A stretch of DNA of 64,000 nucleotides from Vreelandella sulfidaeris (GCA_007182875.1 AP019514.1:1860001-1924000), one strand, 5' to 3'; shown: positions 29,861 through 39,876, counted from the stretch's first letter. Made by a program: numbers and translations. Notes: generated by a model not told the origin, from the letters alone.

Positions 29861-30244
29861 TTACACCTCTCTCAACTTGATGCCGTGGACGTCCCACCGC
29901 TTGTTCAGGCCGTTGCCTTTGTAGACAAAGGACAGCGGTTCCTTGAACTGCACTAGGATCAACTCGTGCGTCTGGGGATGAACGTAGAAGAAGGGCAATA
30001 GTGTTCCGCCGACGTCTTCCTCGAACTCCTGAAGTTGCTGTTTCTGGCTGTCTTTGAGGTTGGTAAACGCGGTATCAAACAGCCGACGCCGCTTTTGCTT
30101 ATTGCGAGGCCGAGAGATCGTGTAACCCGCCTCGCTTTTATTGCCTACCGTGTTGTCTTCCTTCGACTCTTTGAAGTGAGCAGAGTCTTCCTTGGTAAGA
30201 ATCGCGTTGACGCCGAAGTTCGGCATGGTTGGATACTGACTCAT
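29861..30244 (-). CDS. minor tail protein, lambda M-like
   Basis: Intact 127-residue frame between the tape measure and L-like genes, in the standard lambda order. The core (FDTAFTNLKDSQKQQLQEFEE) and the end (QFKEPLSFVYKGNG, then DVHGIKLREV) fit the M family, which forms part of the distal tail hub. Start overlaps the tape measure stop (TAATG). Confidence 0.7.
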   Translation of the reverse strand: MSQYPTMPNFGVNAILTKEDSAHFKESKEDNTVGNKSEAGYTISRPRNKQKRRRLFDTAFTNLKDSQKQQLQEFEEDVGGTLLPFFYVHPQTHELILVQFKEPLSFVYKGNGLNKRWDVHGIKLREV

Positions 30245-33200
30245 TATTTGAACGCTCCCTTCATTGAGTCACGGAAGCTGCCGGGGCGATTAACCGCCTT
30301 TAGCACCACATCAAGAACGTAGGATTCGCCATCAAAGCGACCACCGGCCTGTTCAGCCTCAACGGGCTGGCCGGATTGGTTAATCAGGTTGAATTGGATG
30401 TTGGGCGCACCACCGCCACCACCCTGCATAGTGACCGGGATTGACCGACCGTCTGGCAGTGGGACGTAGGCTTCTGGCGTGCGACCTTCACCGAAGATGG
30501 AAATCTGCGGAGAGTTGGCAATGCCGCCCTTTTCGTAGCGGTTGAGAGCAGCCGGCCCCACTGAGTCATGATGTTGCCGTTGGCACTGGCAGTAGTGGGT
30601 GGGGTGGTGGAAATTTGCGAGGCAAACCCTGGGTATAGCCCGACGTGGAGCCAAACATGCCGGAAAGCGCAAACTTACCCATGTTCATCACCTCGCTCAT
30701 AGGCTGAACCAGTGACTTTTGCAGCTCTATCCGAAGCATCTGCTCAAGCACATAATCAACCAGATTGCCAAACTCGAACTTGCCTTCTTTGGCAAACCGC
30801 ACGATCTCATCGATCGCCGTGTCCGAGGCGCCTTTCCACATGGAGGCCCAATCAGCTTTGAACTCGCGCATTTCACGCATCATCGACGCCCAGCTAGATT
30901 CGGCATCGATCACGATCTGGTTCATCGACTCGGCATGGTATTCCTGCAAAGCAGCGGCGTATTGCTGAACCTGTGCGGGGTCAACGCCAGCCACCTTCAT
31001 TTTTCCAGCAGCTCTTCGTATTCCCGAACCTGCTCGGCCAGTTCCAACTTCTGAACGCGCATACGAGCAAGACGACCTTCTTCAGTCTGGCCAAGTGCGC
31101 TGGCTGTCTGACTAAGCATCTGCATGTAAGCCTGCTCGCCACTACGCTCAGCTCTTTTCAGACGCTCCAGGTTGCCAAGTTCAGTAGCAGTCTCACGCGC
31201 TTGGTTTGCCAGTTGGTCGAACATACTGGCTTCACTGGGCTTAATGGATTCGCGAAGCTGGCTGATGCGCTCTTCCAAGCCCTCAAGGTGCGGGTTTGCT
31301 TCGTCTGCTTTGGCCTGAACCTGCTCCATACGAATCGCAAAGCCATTGACCAAGCTCTGCATGGCCTCAAGGGCGCGCTTTGACTCCTTGACCGCTTGAG
31401 GCACGCCACGAGGGGCTTAACGATGAATTCGTTGGCCATGTTCGTGGTGACGATCGACTCCGCCTTGATGCTCTCGATCTCGGTGCGTTTTGACTCAAGC
31501 GCTAAGAGGGCGGCTTCAATTTCAGCGAGTTTTTGTTGGCCGATCTCGGTAGAGACATTGCCTAAACTTCTGCGACGCTCTTCTAGCAGCCGCTCTTCAC
31601 GGTCGATAATTTCACGCTTCTGGTTGTAGGCGGTCTCAATCGCCTGAACGACCTGATTGTGAATATCTTGCAGCTTGGAGGCGTCGCCATTGGCTTCCAC
31701 GCGCATCTGCTCAAGCTGAATGCGTGTAGCGTTGTATTGAGCGCTGATGGGGTCGAAGAACCCTTGAATCATACGGTCAGTGGTGGCCTTCGAGCCTTCC
31801 ACCAAACGGAACTGAATACCTCGCTGACCTTCCTCGATGGCAACGCCGTATTCGTTCAACTGATTCTTGATCACGCCATTTCGAGCCATCATGGCTTCGA
31901 CGGTAGACTGTGCCTCTTGGCGAATGGCGTCAGAGGTGGTTCTTCTGGCGGTGTGGATTGCCCTGGTCATTGCATCATGGTTAGAGGCGTATTCTGCCTG
32001 TAGCTCTTCGGATGAATCGCGCAGCTTATCGAGGTCAGCATTGGAGGCGATCATGCCCCGCGTGCGGATGATGCTGTCAGCCAAGCCATCGAGATCACCA
32101 GCCAGGCCGAGTAGGGCATAGCCAGCCGATGCAATGATTGAGATACCCATGCCGATGGGGCCAGCAAGGCTCATGAACGCCATGCCTAGCCGCGGCAGAT
32201 TGGAGATCAGGTTGCCTGCGCGTGCCGTTGTCCGCGTGAAAGAGCCATCCAGGCTGCTGAGCTGGTTACGGAATTGCTCGTTGCGCTGGCCGACCTTATC
32301 CATGTGACTGCGGTAGTCACCCAGGGCCATACCAGGATGCCAGTCGATGTGCCCATGCGACTCATGGCGGTGGTAATGGCAGCAATACCCATCGCGACAC
32401 GGCTGGTCACGAAGTAGAAAACCATCAACTTGCCGACTTGCAGAATCAGCGATCGATTTTCATATAGGAATATCGCCATTGTCTTTAAGCCTTGAGACAG
32501 CTCAGACAAGGCGTTGCTGATTTCGAAGCGAATTGCTTGGCCTCTGAACCAACCATCCATTGGGATAGCTCGTCCATCATTTGCTTCATGGTGTTGAAGT
32601 AGCTGGTTCCATCGCCGGTATCACCCGCGATGTCTTTCAGGAACAGCTTCCAGCGGGTTTCCATCGACTGAACGATACCGTTCCAGGTCGTCATCATACG
32701 GACGCCCGAGCCGTCGAAGGTCTGTGCCATTTCAGCCAGCATCTTACGAATGGCGGTCTGGGACTGGACGGTGCCGGTTTCAATTTTGCCGACCAGTTCA
32801 GCGACAGTCATTCCCATTGAACGCGCCATGATCTGCATGGCTGACGGGACGGCCTCACCGAGCTGTTGGCGTAGCTCTTCCATTGAGATAACGCCTTTAC
32901 CCGTCATCTGCTGGATGGCTACTGAAGCCCGGTGGAGAATGTCAGAGTTGCCGCCGAAGTGGGCGACTGCATCCGTCAACGCCTTCATGCTGCCGTTCAT
33001 CGGGTCCATACCGACGGTGCGGAACTTAACGAAGGTGTCGGTCAGCGCTTCCATTCTGAAGGGGGCGTTTTGAGCAAAGTCGGTGATGAACTTGGAGGCG
33101 TTTAGCGCATCCAGGTCACGCCAGCTTGTGTTGTCGCGGTCGACATACCACGCATCATGACTTCCAGGCGCTCAATTTCGCCTGCGGCATCCATGATGGT

Positions 33201-33449
33201 CTTTTGCCAGCCGAAAGTAGCTCTTACGAGCGTGCCAATAGCTTGCTCGGCAGTGGCCAGAATAATAGTGAAGTCGCGGGTAGTGCCGAGAATTCCCTCG
33301 ATTGATGTGTCGAGTTCCCCAACACCGCCCTTAGCAGATTTTGCCTGACGCTCGAAACGATCAAGAATTCGACCGGCACCCTTCATGCCTAGCTCGAACT
33401 CTTGCCCGTCCAGCGACAGGACTAACGTAATATCGTCACCGCTTCTCAT
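30244..33449 (-). CDS. tail tape measure protein
   Basis: About 1,068 residues after joining seven pieces. N-terminal part: LVLSLDGQEFELGMKGAGRI; then TMP-typical helices (QQMTGKGVISMEELRQQLGE, AVPSAMQIMARSMGM), a hydrophobic middle (GMAFMSLAGPIGMGISIIAS) and long coiled coil. The C-terminus has the FGEGRTPEAYVPLPDGRSIP motif common at tape measure ends. Length sets tail length; at about 0.15 nm per residue this predicts roughly 160 nm (rule-of-thumb inference). Start overlaps the chaperone stop (ATGA). Confidence 0.8.
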
Positions 33450-33797
33450 CTGAAACTCCCAAGCGCCTTCAGGCGATCAATGGCGCCCTTATCCATCTCA
33501 GCGGCGTGGCGAAGTGGCTGGCCGATCTCGCTTTCGAGGTCAGCAATAAGCCCCTTCACTGCGTCCGCATCAGAGGACTGGGCGACGAGTAGGAGGCGCA
33601 GTTGTCGCCGGTCTTCTTCGGCGTGGACTCGGGAGATATTTCGATCGAGCATCCAGAACGTTTTAAGGGGGCAGGCCCAAGACGCCCGGATGGCTCATTG
33701 AGTAGAAGCGCATCACGCGGGATATGAAAAAGCCGAGGTCAATGGCCTCGATCCCCGGCTCTCCATCGTCTTCCTGACCTGCCCGCTTTACTTTTTT
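33446..33797 (-). CDS. tail assembly chaperone, frameshift extension (T-like)
   Basis: Reading from the slippery site in the -1 frame gives KVKRAGQEDDGEPGIEAIDL and FFISRVMRFYSMSHPGV; after one further correction near 33668 it runs on to LKTFWMLDRNISRV and ends at 33446. As in lambda gpG-T, the extended form is made in small amounts and brings the tape measure and tube subunits together. It has no good start of its own, which fits production only by frameshifting. Confidence 0.65.
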
Positions 33798-34117
33798 GCC
33801 TGATCTTCGTCGAGCTGTTCTTCCAACGCAGCGGCATTGATGAAGTCGAGCAGTGTCTTGACCTGACGCATGGTCATTTTGTCGAGGACATCGGCAGTGA
33901 TCGTGGGGATCATCCGCATAACGTTCCGGCGATAGGATTCGACCAGCTCAGCTTCAGTGATGCCGCCAGCTTTGCTCTTGGCTTCCATCGTCTTTTGCTC
34001 AGCGGTCAGGGCAATGAAGTCACCCAAACTGATCTCGCAGATGTCGTAAACTGACCCCTGAAACTTGAACTGCTTCAGGACATTATTTAGGTCGTCGAGA
34101 TTGAGAATTTCAGCCAT
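33788..34117 (-). CDS. tail assembly chaperone (G-like)
   Basis: Intact 109-residue frame from the ATG at 34117 (GGAAG upstream). Mostly helical, ending EEQLDEDQAKK at the slippery sequence. Its position between tail tube and tape measure and its frameshift end identify it. The hairpin and operator at 34143-34193 stand between it and the tube gene. Confidence 0.75.
   Translation of the reverse strand: MAEILNLDDLNNVLKQFKFQGSVYDICEISLGDFIALTAEQKTMEAKSKAGGITEAELVESYRRNVMRMIPTITADVLDKMTMRQVKTLLDFINAAALEEQLDEDQAKK
33791..33797 (-). other. programmed -1 ribosomal frameshift site
   Basis: A AAA AAG in the zero frame, three bases before the TAA of the G-like gene. This is the classic slippery heptamer used by dnaX and by tail chaperone genes; the -1 frame stays open for the T-like extension. 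Confidence 0.75.
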
Positions 34118-34142
34118 CACGTTGTCTTCCGTTGTGAGAATG

Positions 34143-34165
34143 AAAAAGGGGGCTTAGTAGCCCCT
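34143..34165 (-). terminator. Rho-independent terminator after tail tube gene
   Basis: GGGGCTACTAAGCCCC followed by TTTTT on the minus strand. It lies downstream of the operator at 34170, so transcripts from either the tube gene or that operator's promoter would meet it. Confidence 0.75.
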
Positions 34166-34169
34166 ATAA

Positions 34170-34193
34170 TAAGTAAGTGATGACTTACTTACC
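34170..34193. promoter_or_regulatory. phage palindromic operator
   Basis: TAAGTAAGTGATGACTTACT, 10 bases after the tail tube stop and just before a terminator. Confidence 0.65.
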
Positions 34194-34202
34194 AGCGAAA
34201 AA

Positions 34203-34730
34203 TTAAGGTGTAGTGACGGGATCAGGATCAGGCGTAGGAGTCGGAGTCGGTGCAGGACTTCCGAAGGTGCCCAATACACCCAATTCATCCGGGTAGACGG
34301 TGAATTCGACGTTGTAGACCCGCTCTTCGTTATGGCGGTATGCAAAGCTAAAGTTACCCGCCGTGTTCGCCTTCAAGAAGGTGATCGGCTCTTCAGCGCT
34401 TCCACCAGTCGTCGGGATCAATTGCAGGGCACCTGCGCTATCGATCAGCGACAAGCCGATACCGTCTTTGACGATAAGCTGTCCGTTTTCTACGGTAGAG
34501 CCCGGCAGGGCCAGACCCAGCAAGTCGAGCTTGGTTTCGGCCAAAGGCACCGTCACTTTGAACTGACGCTTGGTAATAAACTCATCGACAGCAGTTTCGC
34601 CGTGTTGGTCGACAGTGATGGGGTAGGTGCTGGTTTCCACAGACACCTCGACACCGCCTTTGGTTAGACCAAGAGCGACGGACTTGAAGGTGACGTCACA
34701 GGCACCCAGTTTGATGTTTTCACGAGACAT
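34203..34730 (-). CDS. major tail tube protein
   Basis: Intact 175-residue frame with AGGAGATCAAGA before the ATG, a strong ribosome site as expected for an abundant subunit. Beta-rich core (ITKRQFKVTVPLAETKLDLL). The C-terminus is a Pro/Thr/Asp tail (PAPTPTPTPDPDPVTTP), possibly a flexible surface decoration. It sits between the tail terminator and chaperone genes as in other siphoviruses. Confidence 0.75.
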   Translation of the reverse strand: MSRENIKLGACDVTFKSVALGLTKGGVEVSVETSTYPITVDQHGETAVDEFITKRQFKVTVPLAETKLDLLGLALPGSTVENGQLIVKDGIGLSLIDSAGALQLIPTTGGSAEEPITFLKANTAGNFSFAYRHNEERVYNVEFTVYPDELGVLGTFGSPAPTPTPTPDPDPVTTP

Positions 34731-34741
34731 TCTTGATCTCC

Positions 34742-35134
34742 TTAGATCGTTTGGTCTACTCGGTAACAGCTAAACTCGAACCTCACCGCGAACTCCCGCA
34801 ATCCACCCTTCGAAACGGGATACGCGGTAGGCTCGATGGTTGGCCGAACGTAATTGAAGTGGTAATCGCCAAGCACGCGATTGACCACGTTCAATACCTG
34901 CATCGCCTCGCGACACAAGTCGAACCCTGCTTTTGGGTCGCTGTGGCGGACGACGACTTCAATCACGTCTTTGTAGTAACCCGGCAGCTCATGATCGATC
35001 TCAAAGCCAGGGATTGGCGTATCGATCATGATTGCTATATGCGCGGTGTCGGGTATGAAGTTGAAAAAGGTAGGTATCCCATTGACAGCGATGGGGCTCG
35101 CTTTAATGCAATCGATAATCGCCTTCTCAATCAC
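34742..35134 (-). CDS. tail terminator/completion-like protein
   Basis: Intact 130-residue frame (GTG start with GGAGATCAGGC upstream). The order of helix and strands (MIEKAIIDCIKA, then DVIEVVVRHSDPKAGFDLC, then REFAVRFEFSCYRVD) fits the tail terminator fold that caps the tube next to the head. Named from position and general pattern. Confidence 0.55.
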   Translation of the reverse strand: MIEKAIIDCIKASPIAVNGIPTFFNFIPDTAHIAIMIDTPIPGFEIDHELPGYYKDVIEVVVRHSDPKAGFDLCREAMQVLNVVNRVLGDYHFNYVRPTIEPTAYPVSKGGLREFAVRFEFSCYRVDQTI

Positions 35135-35146
35135 GCCTGATCTCCA

Positions 35147-35632
35147 TCATCCACGCCTAGCGGCTTCCCGCGCTGCAAGCTCAATCTTTCGCCTGTAGAT
35201 CGCCTTAACGAAGGCGGCAGACCGGCTAAAGAACCCAGGTCCAACCGACAAGGAAGCACCCATTGAGCGAACCGAACTGTTCTTCTCCTGAGATCGCTTG
35301 CCCAGGCCAGAAAATTCACCTGTTTCGAGGCGCTTGGCGTAGGTTTGAACTCGCTGACGCTTAATGCCGGTGCGTGTCCTTACATTGCGACGCGCATTGG
35401 GGTCGACATAGACTTCATACGAGGTTCTGCCATTGATACCGGCCCGAGACAGGCGACGAATGCGAATGGATCGCTCCAAAGCGCCGGTTTGGAGGTGCGT
35501 TTGCAGCTCAACACGACGCTTCATTTCCTTCGCCGCTTGTTCCATAAGGGCGTAAACGCTGCGATTCGTCCGGTTAACGATGTTATCCAGGCGAATTTTG
35601 GTGGCATTTATGCCTCTGATTTCGAGACCCAT
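35147..35632 (-). CDS. HK97 gp10-like head-tail protein
   Basis: Intact 161-residue frame. The helix MEQAAKEMKRRVELQTHLQ followed by TGALERSIRIRR is the HK97 gp10/minor-capsid pattern (THxxTGxLxxSI). Very basic C-terminal half. The stop overlaps the next gene's ribosome site. Confidence 0.65.
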   Translation of the reverse strand: MGLEIRGINATKIRLDNIVNRTNRSVYALMEQAAKEMKRRVELQTHLQTGALERSIRIRRLSRAGINGRTSYEVYVDPNARRNVRTRTGIKRQRVQTYAKRLETGEFSGLGKRSQEKNSSVRSMGASLSVGPGFFSRSAAFVKAIYRRKIELAAREAARRG

Positions 35633-35964
35633 ATTTTCAGTCCCACCTCGTTGTGGTCATGACGACCCATAATGTTCAACCTGGGCTGAATGCTCTCGAC
35701 TTCGAAGCTGTAACCCATCACCTCGACCAAATCGCCCATGGCGATAGGCAGCGTTGGGGGAAGTAGCACAATGCTATTTGCCTCAACTTCTTGGCCGCGT
35801 CCTCGGGAGGCTGAGCTGTCAGCGCGAACCGAGGTTTGCTCACTGATCACCTTGAGCCGGACGACACTGCAAGGGTGGCGTTTTCGCTGGGTATGTTTTT
35901 CTCTTCCCCAGTCATCAAACCCAACCCGCTTACTGACGAAACAAAAGGTGTTTGGTCGAAACAT
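35608..35964 (-). CDS. head closure/head-tail adaptor protein
   Basis: Intact 118-residue frame, beta-rich with SIVLLPPTLPIAMGDLVEVM and a final strand region around RLNIMGRHDHNEVGLKIWV. Position between connector and gp10-like genes supports a head-completion role. Overlaps the downstream gene by 25 bases. Confidence 0.5.
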   Translation of the reverse strand: MFRPNTFCFVSKRVGFDDWGREKHTQRKRHPCSVVRLKVISEQTSVRADSSASRGRGQEVEANSIVLLPPTLPIAMGDLVEVMGYSFEVESIQPRLNIMGRHDHNEVGLKIWVSKSEA

Positions 35965-35990
35965 GACTCATTCTACCTATATCACGTAAT

Positions 35991-36010
35991 AAAGTAAGCA
36001 CTTACTTACC
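35991..36010. promoter_or_regulatory. phage palindromic operator at a stop codon
   Basis: AAAGTAAGCACTTACTTACC; one half contains the TAA stop of the gene ending at 36002. Precedes the gene starting at 35964. Confidence 0.7.
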
Positions 36011-36715
36011 TTGAGGAAGCAAATACCTTGTCGCCTGCGGGTGAAACAGACTAACGCGTCCAATTTCGTAATCAGCTCGCTCAATTACCCGAACCGCATT
36101 GCCATCAAAATCGATGACCGCAAAAGCTTCTGCATCTGAGCTAACCAAGACTGTGTCTGTCAGTATCGCGATTCCCAGTCCACGCACTAAGAGCTTCGTA
36201 AAACGCTCTGTGTGCTGTCTTCTTCCGAGTGCATCGCGAGATATAGACGATGTGATTTCGACGCTCTCACGCGCTCTCAGGAGTGCTGCTGACGCATCCC
36301 AAGCGTTTTCATCGCGCATTGATCGAGCAACTAACGCGATTCGCTTCATATCGAGTCGGAACTGCTCTACACGGGACTCAGCGTCGCGGTGAAGGCGATC
36401 TGCGGTGAAGGCGATATGTCGATCAACAAGCTGTCGAGCCTCTTCACTGATGGGCGCCTTGAGAATTTCTTCTGCCAAGCCAACGGAAAGGGCGGCAATG
36501 CTACGACACACCATCAACATGGCGTTTTGGCGAACGGTCAGGGCGTTATCGAAGTGACTATCTGCCTCTTCGACCATTGTCTTCAGCGCTGTATGTCTCG
36601 CTTTGGCCTGACTGAAGGCTTCATCCCTGGAGCCAAGCAGTGCATCGGCGAACATGCGCTCAAAACTGACCGAGTAGTTGGACCACTCATCCAGAAAATC
36701 AAAGCGCTCATCCAC
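36002..36715 (-). CDS. hypothetical structural-region protein, 237 aa
   Basis: Intact frame, GTG start VDERFDFLDEWSNYSV overlapping the upstream gene. First 150 residues are helical and charged with even Arg/Glu spacing; the last 70 form strands (GLGIAILTDTVLVSSDAEAF, then NAVRVIERADYEIG). Lies among head-tail connector genes. No family recognised. Confidence 0.55.
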   Translation of the reverse strand: MDERFDFLDEWSNYSVSFERMFADALLGSRDEAFSQAKARHTALKTMVEEADSHFDNALTVRQNAMLMVCRSIAALSVGLAEEILKAPISEEARQLVDRHIAFTADRLHRDAESRVEQFRLDMKRIALVARSMRDENAWDASAALLRARESVEITSSISRDALGRRQHTERFTKLLVRGLGIAILTDTVLVSSDAEAFAVIDFDGNAVRVIERADYEIGRVSLFHPQATRYLLPQGK

Positions 36716-37490
36716 GGCAAATACTCCATCGAGCGCTCATCCAGCGATTTAACTGCCGGTAGGCGCGTGAGCAGACTTCGGTAGTGACGGGTTTGCCTGT
36801 GCGGAACATTTGCGATGTTTCGCCAACGGAATCCGACAAGATGCCTTCCTGACGTTTGCTCGCTGCTGAGCTGCCGTAACCGAGAATGTCGTCGGCTTCG
36901 AGAATCTGAGCTGCGGTTAGGTCGTCGATAAACTTGGCTGGCAACAGGGCAAAATCAGCCTGGGTCATATCGTCAAACAGATGCTCGCCTTCTTCGAGGT
37001 CGAATTCGGGGAAAGAAGCCTCCACGTCACGATCCAGGTCGAAGCGTATTTTCTTGATGCGGTAAGCCGCCTCGATTAATGCCTTGTGACGCTCTTCATA
37101 GCTTGCTGATTCCCAGTTACTTACCTGGGGAATGTCCATGGAGCGAAGCGCCGCTTCATTGACCGACTGAAAAGACTCACCGGGGATAGTCAGGGTCGAC
37201 AGGTCTTGGACAACAACCCGCTCGACGATCTTCTCCCGTAGAACCTCATCATTGGTAACGACCAGGGTGATAACCAGCATCTTGCGGCGAGCGCCCGCTT
37301 CTAGGTTCGTAAGTGTTGCGTCGATAGGGATACTGACGCTGGTGTCTGTCGGGGTGACAGGCAGGGTCGTATCCGTTACGAGGATGACGCCAGCCTGATC
37401 AGTAATCCCATAGGTTGCACTGGTGGGTGATGTCACCAGCGAAAGGTCGAGAGTTAGCGAAAATGATTGTCCGGCGTCATAGGTTTGCAT
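36708..37490 (-). CDS. head-tail connector-region protein, 260 aa
   Basis: Intact frame. Residues 1-100 form a beta domain (TYDAGQSFSLTLDLSLV, VILVTDTTLPVTPTDTSV); residues 115-240 are helical with WESASYEERHKALIEAAYRI and TAAQILEADDILGYGS, like gp6-type adaptor or DUF2190-region proteins that sit under the portal. The fusion of a beta domain with a helical adaptor is my reading and is tentative. Confidence 0.5.
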   Translation of the reverse strand: MQTYDAGQSFSLTLDLSLVTSPTSATYGITDQAGVILVTDTTLPVTPTDTSVSIPIDATLTNLEAGARRKMLVITLVVTNDEVLREKIVERVVVQDLSTLTIPGESFQSVNEAALRSMDIPQVSNWESASYEERHKALIEAAYRIKKIRFDLDRDVEASFPEFDLEEGEHLFDDMTQADFALLPAKFIDDLTAAQILEADDILGYGSSAASKRQEGILSDSVGETSQMFRTGKPVTTEVCSRAYRQLNRWMSARWSICRG

Positions 37491-37493
37491 GCC

Positions 37494-37935
37494 TTACTCC
37501 CCTTGAGCAGCCATGATCTCGCGGATCAGCTCATTGATTGAGCGACCCTTGATGCCAAACGAATCACCTACCAGTCGCAGACCCGCGATTCCCTTCCTTG
37601 TCGGCAATGTCGGCAAGTTGATCGTGGGTATAACGCTCAGTGGGGATTGGCTTGGTCGCCGTCTTAGCGACAACCGACTCAGTGCCTTTGCTGACGCTTT
37701 CAGCAAACGCGTCGTTTTGAACTGTGGCCCGAGCAACGGTCATGTTCTTGGCGTTGATATGGTCGACAGCGGCGCCGACTTGATTGCCTTCTAAGCTCAC
37801 AACACGCATTGCGGCACCAATCATAGAGACTTCCTGACTGGTCAATTCGCGATCACTCACGCCATTGGTAAAGTTGATTTGATAGAGCAGGCCGGTATAG
37901 GTGGTAAGCGACGGCTCAACGATACGAACTTTCAT
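37494..37935 (-). CDS. hypothetical protein with small C-terminal helical domain
   Basis: About 147 residues, one join near 37600. GGAG six bases before the ATG. The last 45 residues (YTHDQLADIADKEGIAGLR, then GRSINELIREIMAAQ) resemble a HeH/SAP-like helical hairpin found after capsid genes. First gene after the operator and hairpin that follow the major capsid gene. Confidence 0.5.
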
Positions 37936-37953
37936 AGCATTCTCCATTGGAAA

Positions 37954-37979
37954 GGGGCAACGAGTTTCCCCGCTGCCCC
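37954..37979 (-). terminator. hairpin after major capsid gene
   Basis: GGGGCA and TGCCCC pair around a GCGGGGAAACTCGT loop; only TTT follows on the minus strand, so termination would be partial. Confidence 0.45.
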
Positions 37980-37980
37980 T

Positions 37981-38003
37981 GTAAGTCACTTGTTACTTAC
38001 TAC
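37981..38003. promoter_or_regulatory. phage palindromic operator
   Basis: GTAAGTCACTTGTTACTTAC, 12 bases after the major capsid stop and directly before the hairpin at 37954. Confidence 0.65.
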
Positions 38004-38014
38004 TTTGGACGCAA

Positions 38015-38903
38015 TTAACCTACGCGAACTTTGTCCAGGGTAGCCAGGGACTTAGTAGACTTCAGAGCCAAACCGGTATACCACTTCACGCGGTAGCGGA
38101 TGGCGTCTTTGTTCTGGATGGTGCCGATCTTCTCCATGCGAACACCCGCAGAGGCGCCACCGAAGATACCGTGCAGACCATCAGTCTCGTTCAGACGAGC
38201 GGCGACGATAGAAGAAGACTTCACACCGGCATTATCCAGAATCGGGAAGAAGTCGTTGGTCAGGATCGGCACGCCGTTATGAGTCAGCATCGGGCGACCG
38301 AAGTTGCTCATCATGATGTGCGCGGGCTCAAGACCGCCAGTGGCACGCAGCAACGCACGAAGAGCGCGAATGTGCGGAGGTCATGAAGATCGCATCAGCA
38401 CCATTCGGCACCGCGTCCAACAGCTCATCCAGCATAGAGAAGGACAGGGCGTTTTCGCCTGTGTCGATCTTCTGGTCAGCGTGAGCCAGCTTCAGCACAC
38501 CGTCGAACTCTTTGGCGTTTAAGGCGGAGTCGCCTTGAGCCAGAGAACGGCGGAACTTGCGGGTGATAGCCTTCGCCTTGCCCTGGAGCTGAATAGCCAC
38601 CTGATCTTGCAGATCAGACTGGGTTTCCGCCAGGAACTTGTCGATGTCCACGTCGCCAGCAAGAATGCGCAGCTTGGTTGACACTTCTTCGAAGGTTGCT
38701 GCACCTTCTGGCACCGGATCATAGGGGCTGAGGAATTCAGCTTCGCTCAGACCTTTTTCGCGGTTGTAGTCGTAAGACTTGCCGCTGGTTCCCACGAAGG
38801 GGAGAACTGCAAGCAGGTCTTCCTTGTCGATGATTTCTTCGATAATACCGCGCTGAAGATCGGCTTCAGACAGCTTGGCGGCTTCTTCGACTAGCAAAGG
38901 CAT
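38015..38903 (-). CDS. major capsid protein (HK97 fold)
   Basis: About 296 residues; one join near 38360. Starts MPLLVEEAAKLSEADLQRG and shows typical HK97-type blocks: LPFVGTSGKSYDYNRE, a TFEEVSTKLRILAGDVDI stretch, the P-domain helix DLQDQVAIQLQGKAKAI, and the late VPILTNDFFP motif. Downstream of the scaffold gene in the usual order. It forms the icosahedral shell. Confidence 0.8.
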
Positions 38904-38919
38904 ATCAGTTACCTCTTAC

Positions 38920-39822
38920 TCATTCAGAATCTAAATTGAATGAGGCAAGACCAGCCGAAATACGTCCGACTCCTGGGGAGACGGTTTTCTCGGGCGCCCC
39001 TGCCTCGGGCTTTGCAGAACCAGTTCCAGGCTTGGCTTTGGAACGGATCAGCGAATCACGCTCAGGGTCGGCATCAACCAGCTTGCGAAGCGCCGTGTCG
39101 AAGCTCATCGGACTACCATTGCCGTCAACCAGCATGGTTCGCTCCTTGGCACCGGCAGGCTTGTCGTAGCCGACAACCTTCCCGTCTTTCACCTCGAAGT
39201 GACTGCCGTAAATGACGCGAGCCTTGCTCGAAGTCAGTAGCAGCTCTTCGCTGATGAACTTTGAGTTGCCGAAGTCAGCACCGACGGTCATGTCTTCCAG
39301 GCTCTTGACCATCGCGGCGTTGGCTTCACGCAGCTCTGCAATTTCGGTGTCTTTAGCGCTCAGCACGGTTTGGTGCTCAGTCGCCATCATGTCTTTCAGG
39401 CGATCCCACTCGCCGCGTTTCTCCAGATCGTCTTTCTCGCGCTGAGCGGCTTCCGCTTTGCGAGCGTTCTCGGCTTCGAGAAGGGTCTTAATCTGGTCGG
39501 GTGTGACTTCACCGAACGCCTGTAGCTGGGTTTCGAGTTCCTTGATGCGCTCTTTGCGCTTCATGGTCTCTTTCAGTAACTCGGCTTCTCGGTCAGTGGG
39601 TTTTTCACCACCTTCCTTCGGTTTGTCGCCTTCAGCGGGCTTCTCGCCTTCGCCACCTGCGGCTGGTTTCTCACCTTCGCCACCTGCGGGCTTATCGCCT
39701 TCGCCGGAATTACTACCTGCGCCTTCACCACCAGTAGCGGCACCACCGCCACCACCTTCGCCTTCGTTACCAGCGGCTTGATGGATTCGTGCATCGGCTA
39801 ACAACTTCAGATACCAGGGCAT
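38920..39822 (-). CDS. capsid scaffold protein (DUF6651-like)
   Basis: Intact 300-residue frame between portal and capsid genes. N-terminus MPWYLKLLADARIHQAAGN, then a low-complexity Gly/Glu/Lys/Pro stretch (residues 20-75), a long coiled coil (ETMKRKERIKELETQLQ), and a C-terminal domain with FISEELLLTSSKARVIYG. This layout matches internal scaffolds that guide shell assembly and then leave. Confidence 0.7.
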   Translation of the reverse strand: MPWYLKLLADARIHQAAGNEGEGGGGGAATGGEGAGSNSGEGDKPAGGEGEKPAAGGEGEKPAEGDKPKEGGEKPTDREAELLKETMKRKERIKELETQLQAFGEVTPDQIKTLLEAENARKAEAAQREKDDLEKRGEWDRLKDMMATEHQTVLSAKDTEIAELREANAAMVKSLEDMTVGADFGNSKFISEELLLTSSKARVIYGSHFEVKDGKVVGYDKPAGAKERTMLVDGNGSPMSFDTALRKLVDADPERDSLIRSKAKPGTGSAKPEAGAPEKTVSPGVGRISAGLASFNLDSE

Positions 39823-39876
39823 TGCTTACTCCTTAATGGCCTATCTCTTGGCCAATCGGTTTTTGCGAATCGCCTA

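Noticed and set aside
39458..39781. Plus-strand frame rich in Ser, Pro and Phe
   Set aside because: Mirror of the Gly/Glu/Pro-rich part of the scaffold gene on the minus strand.
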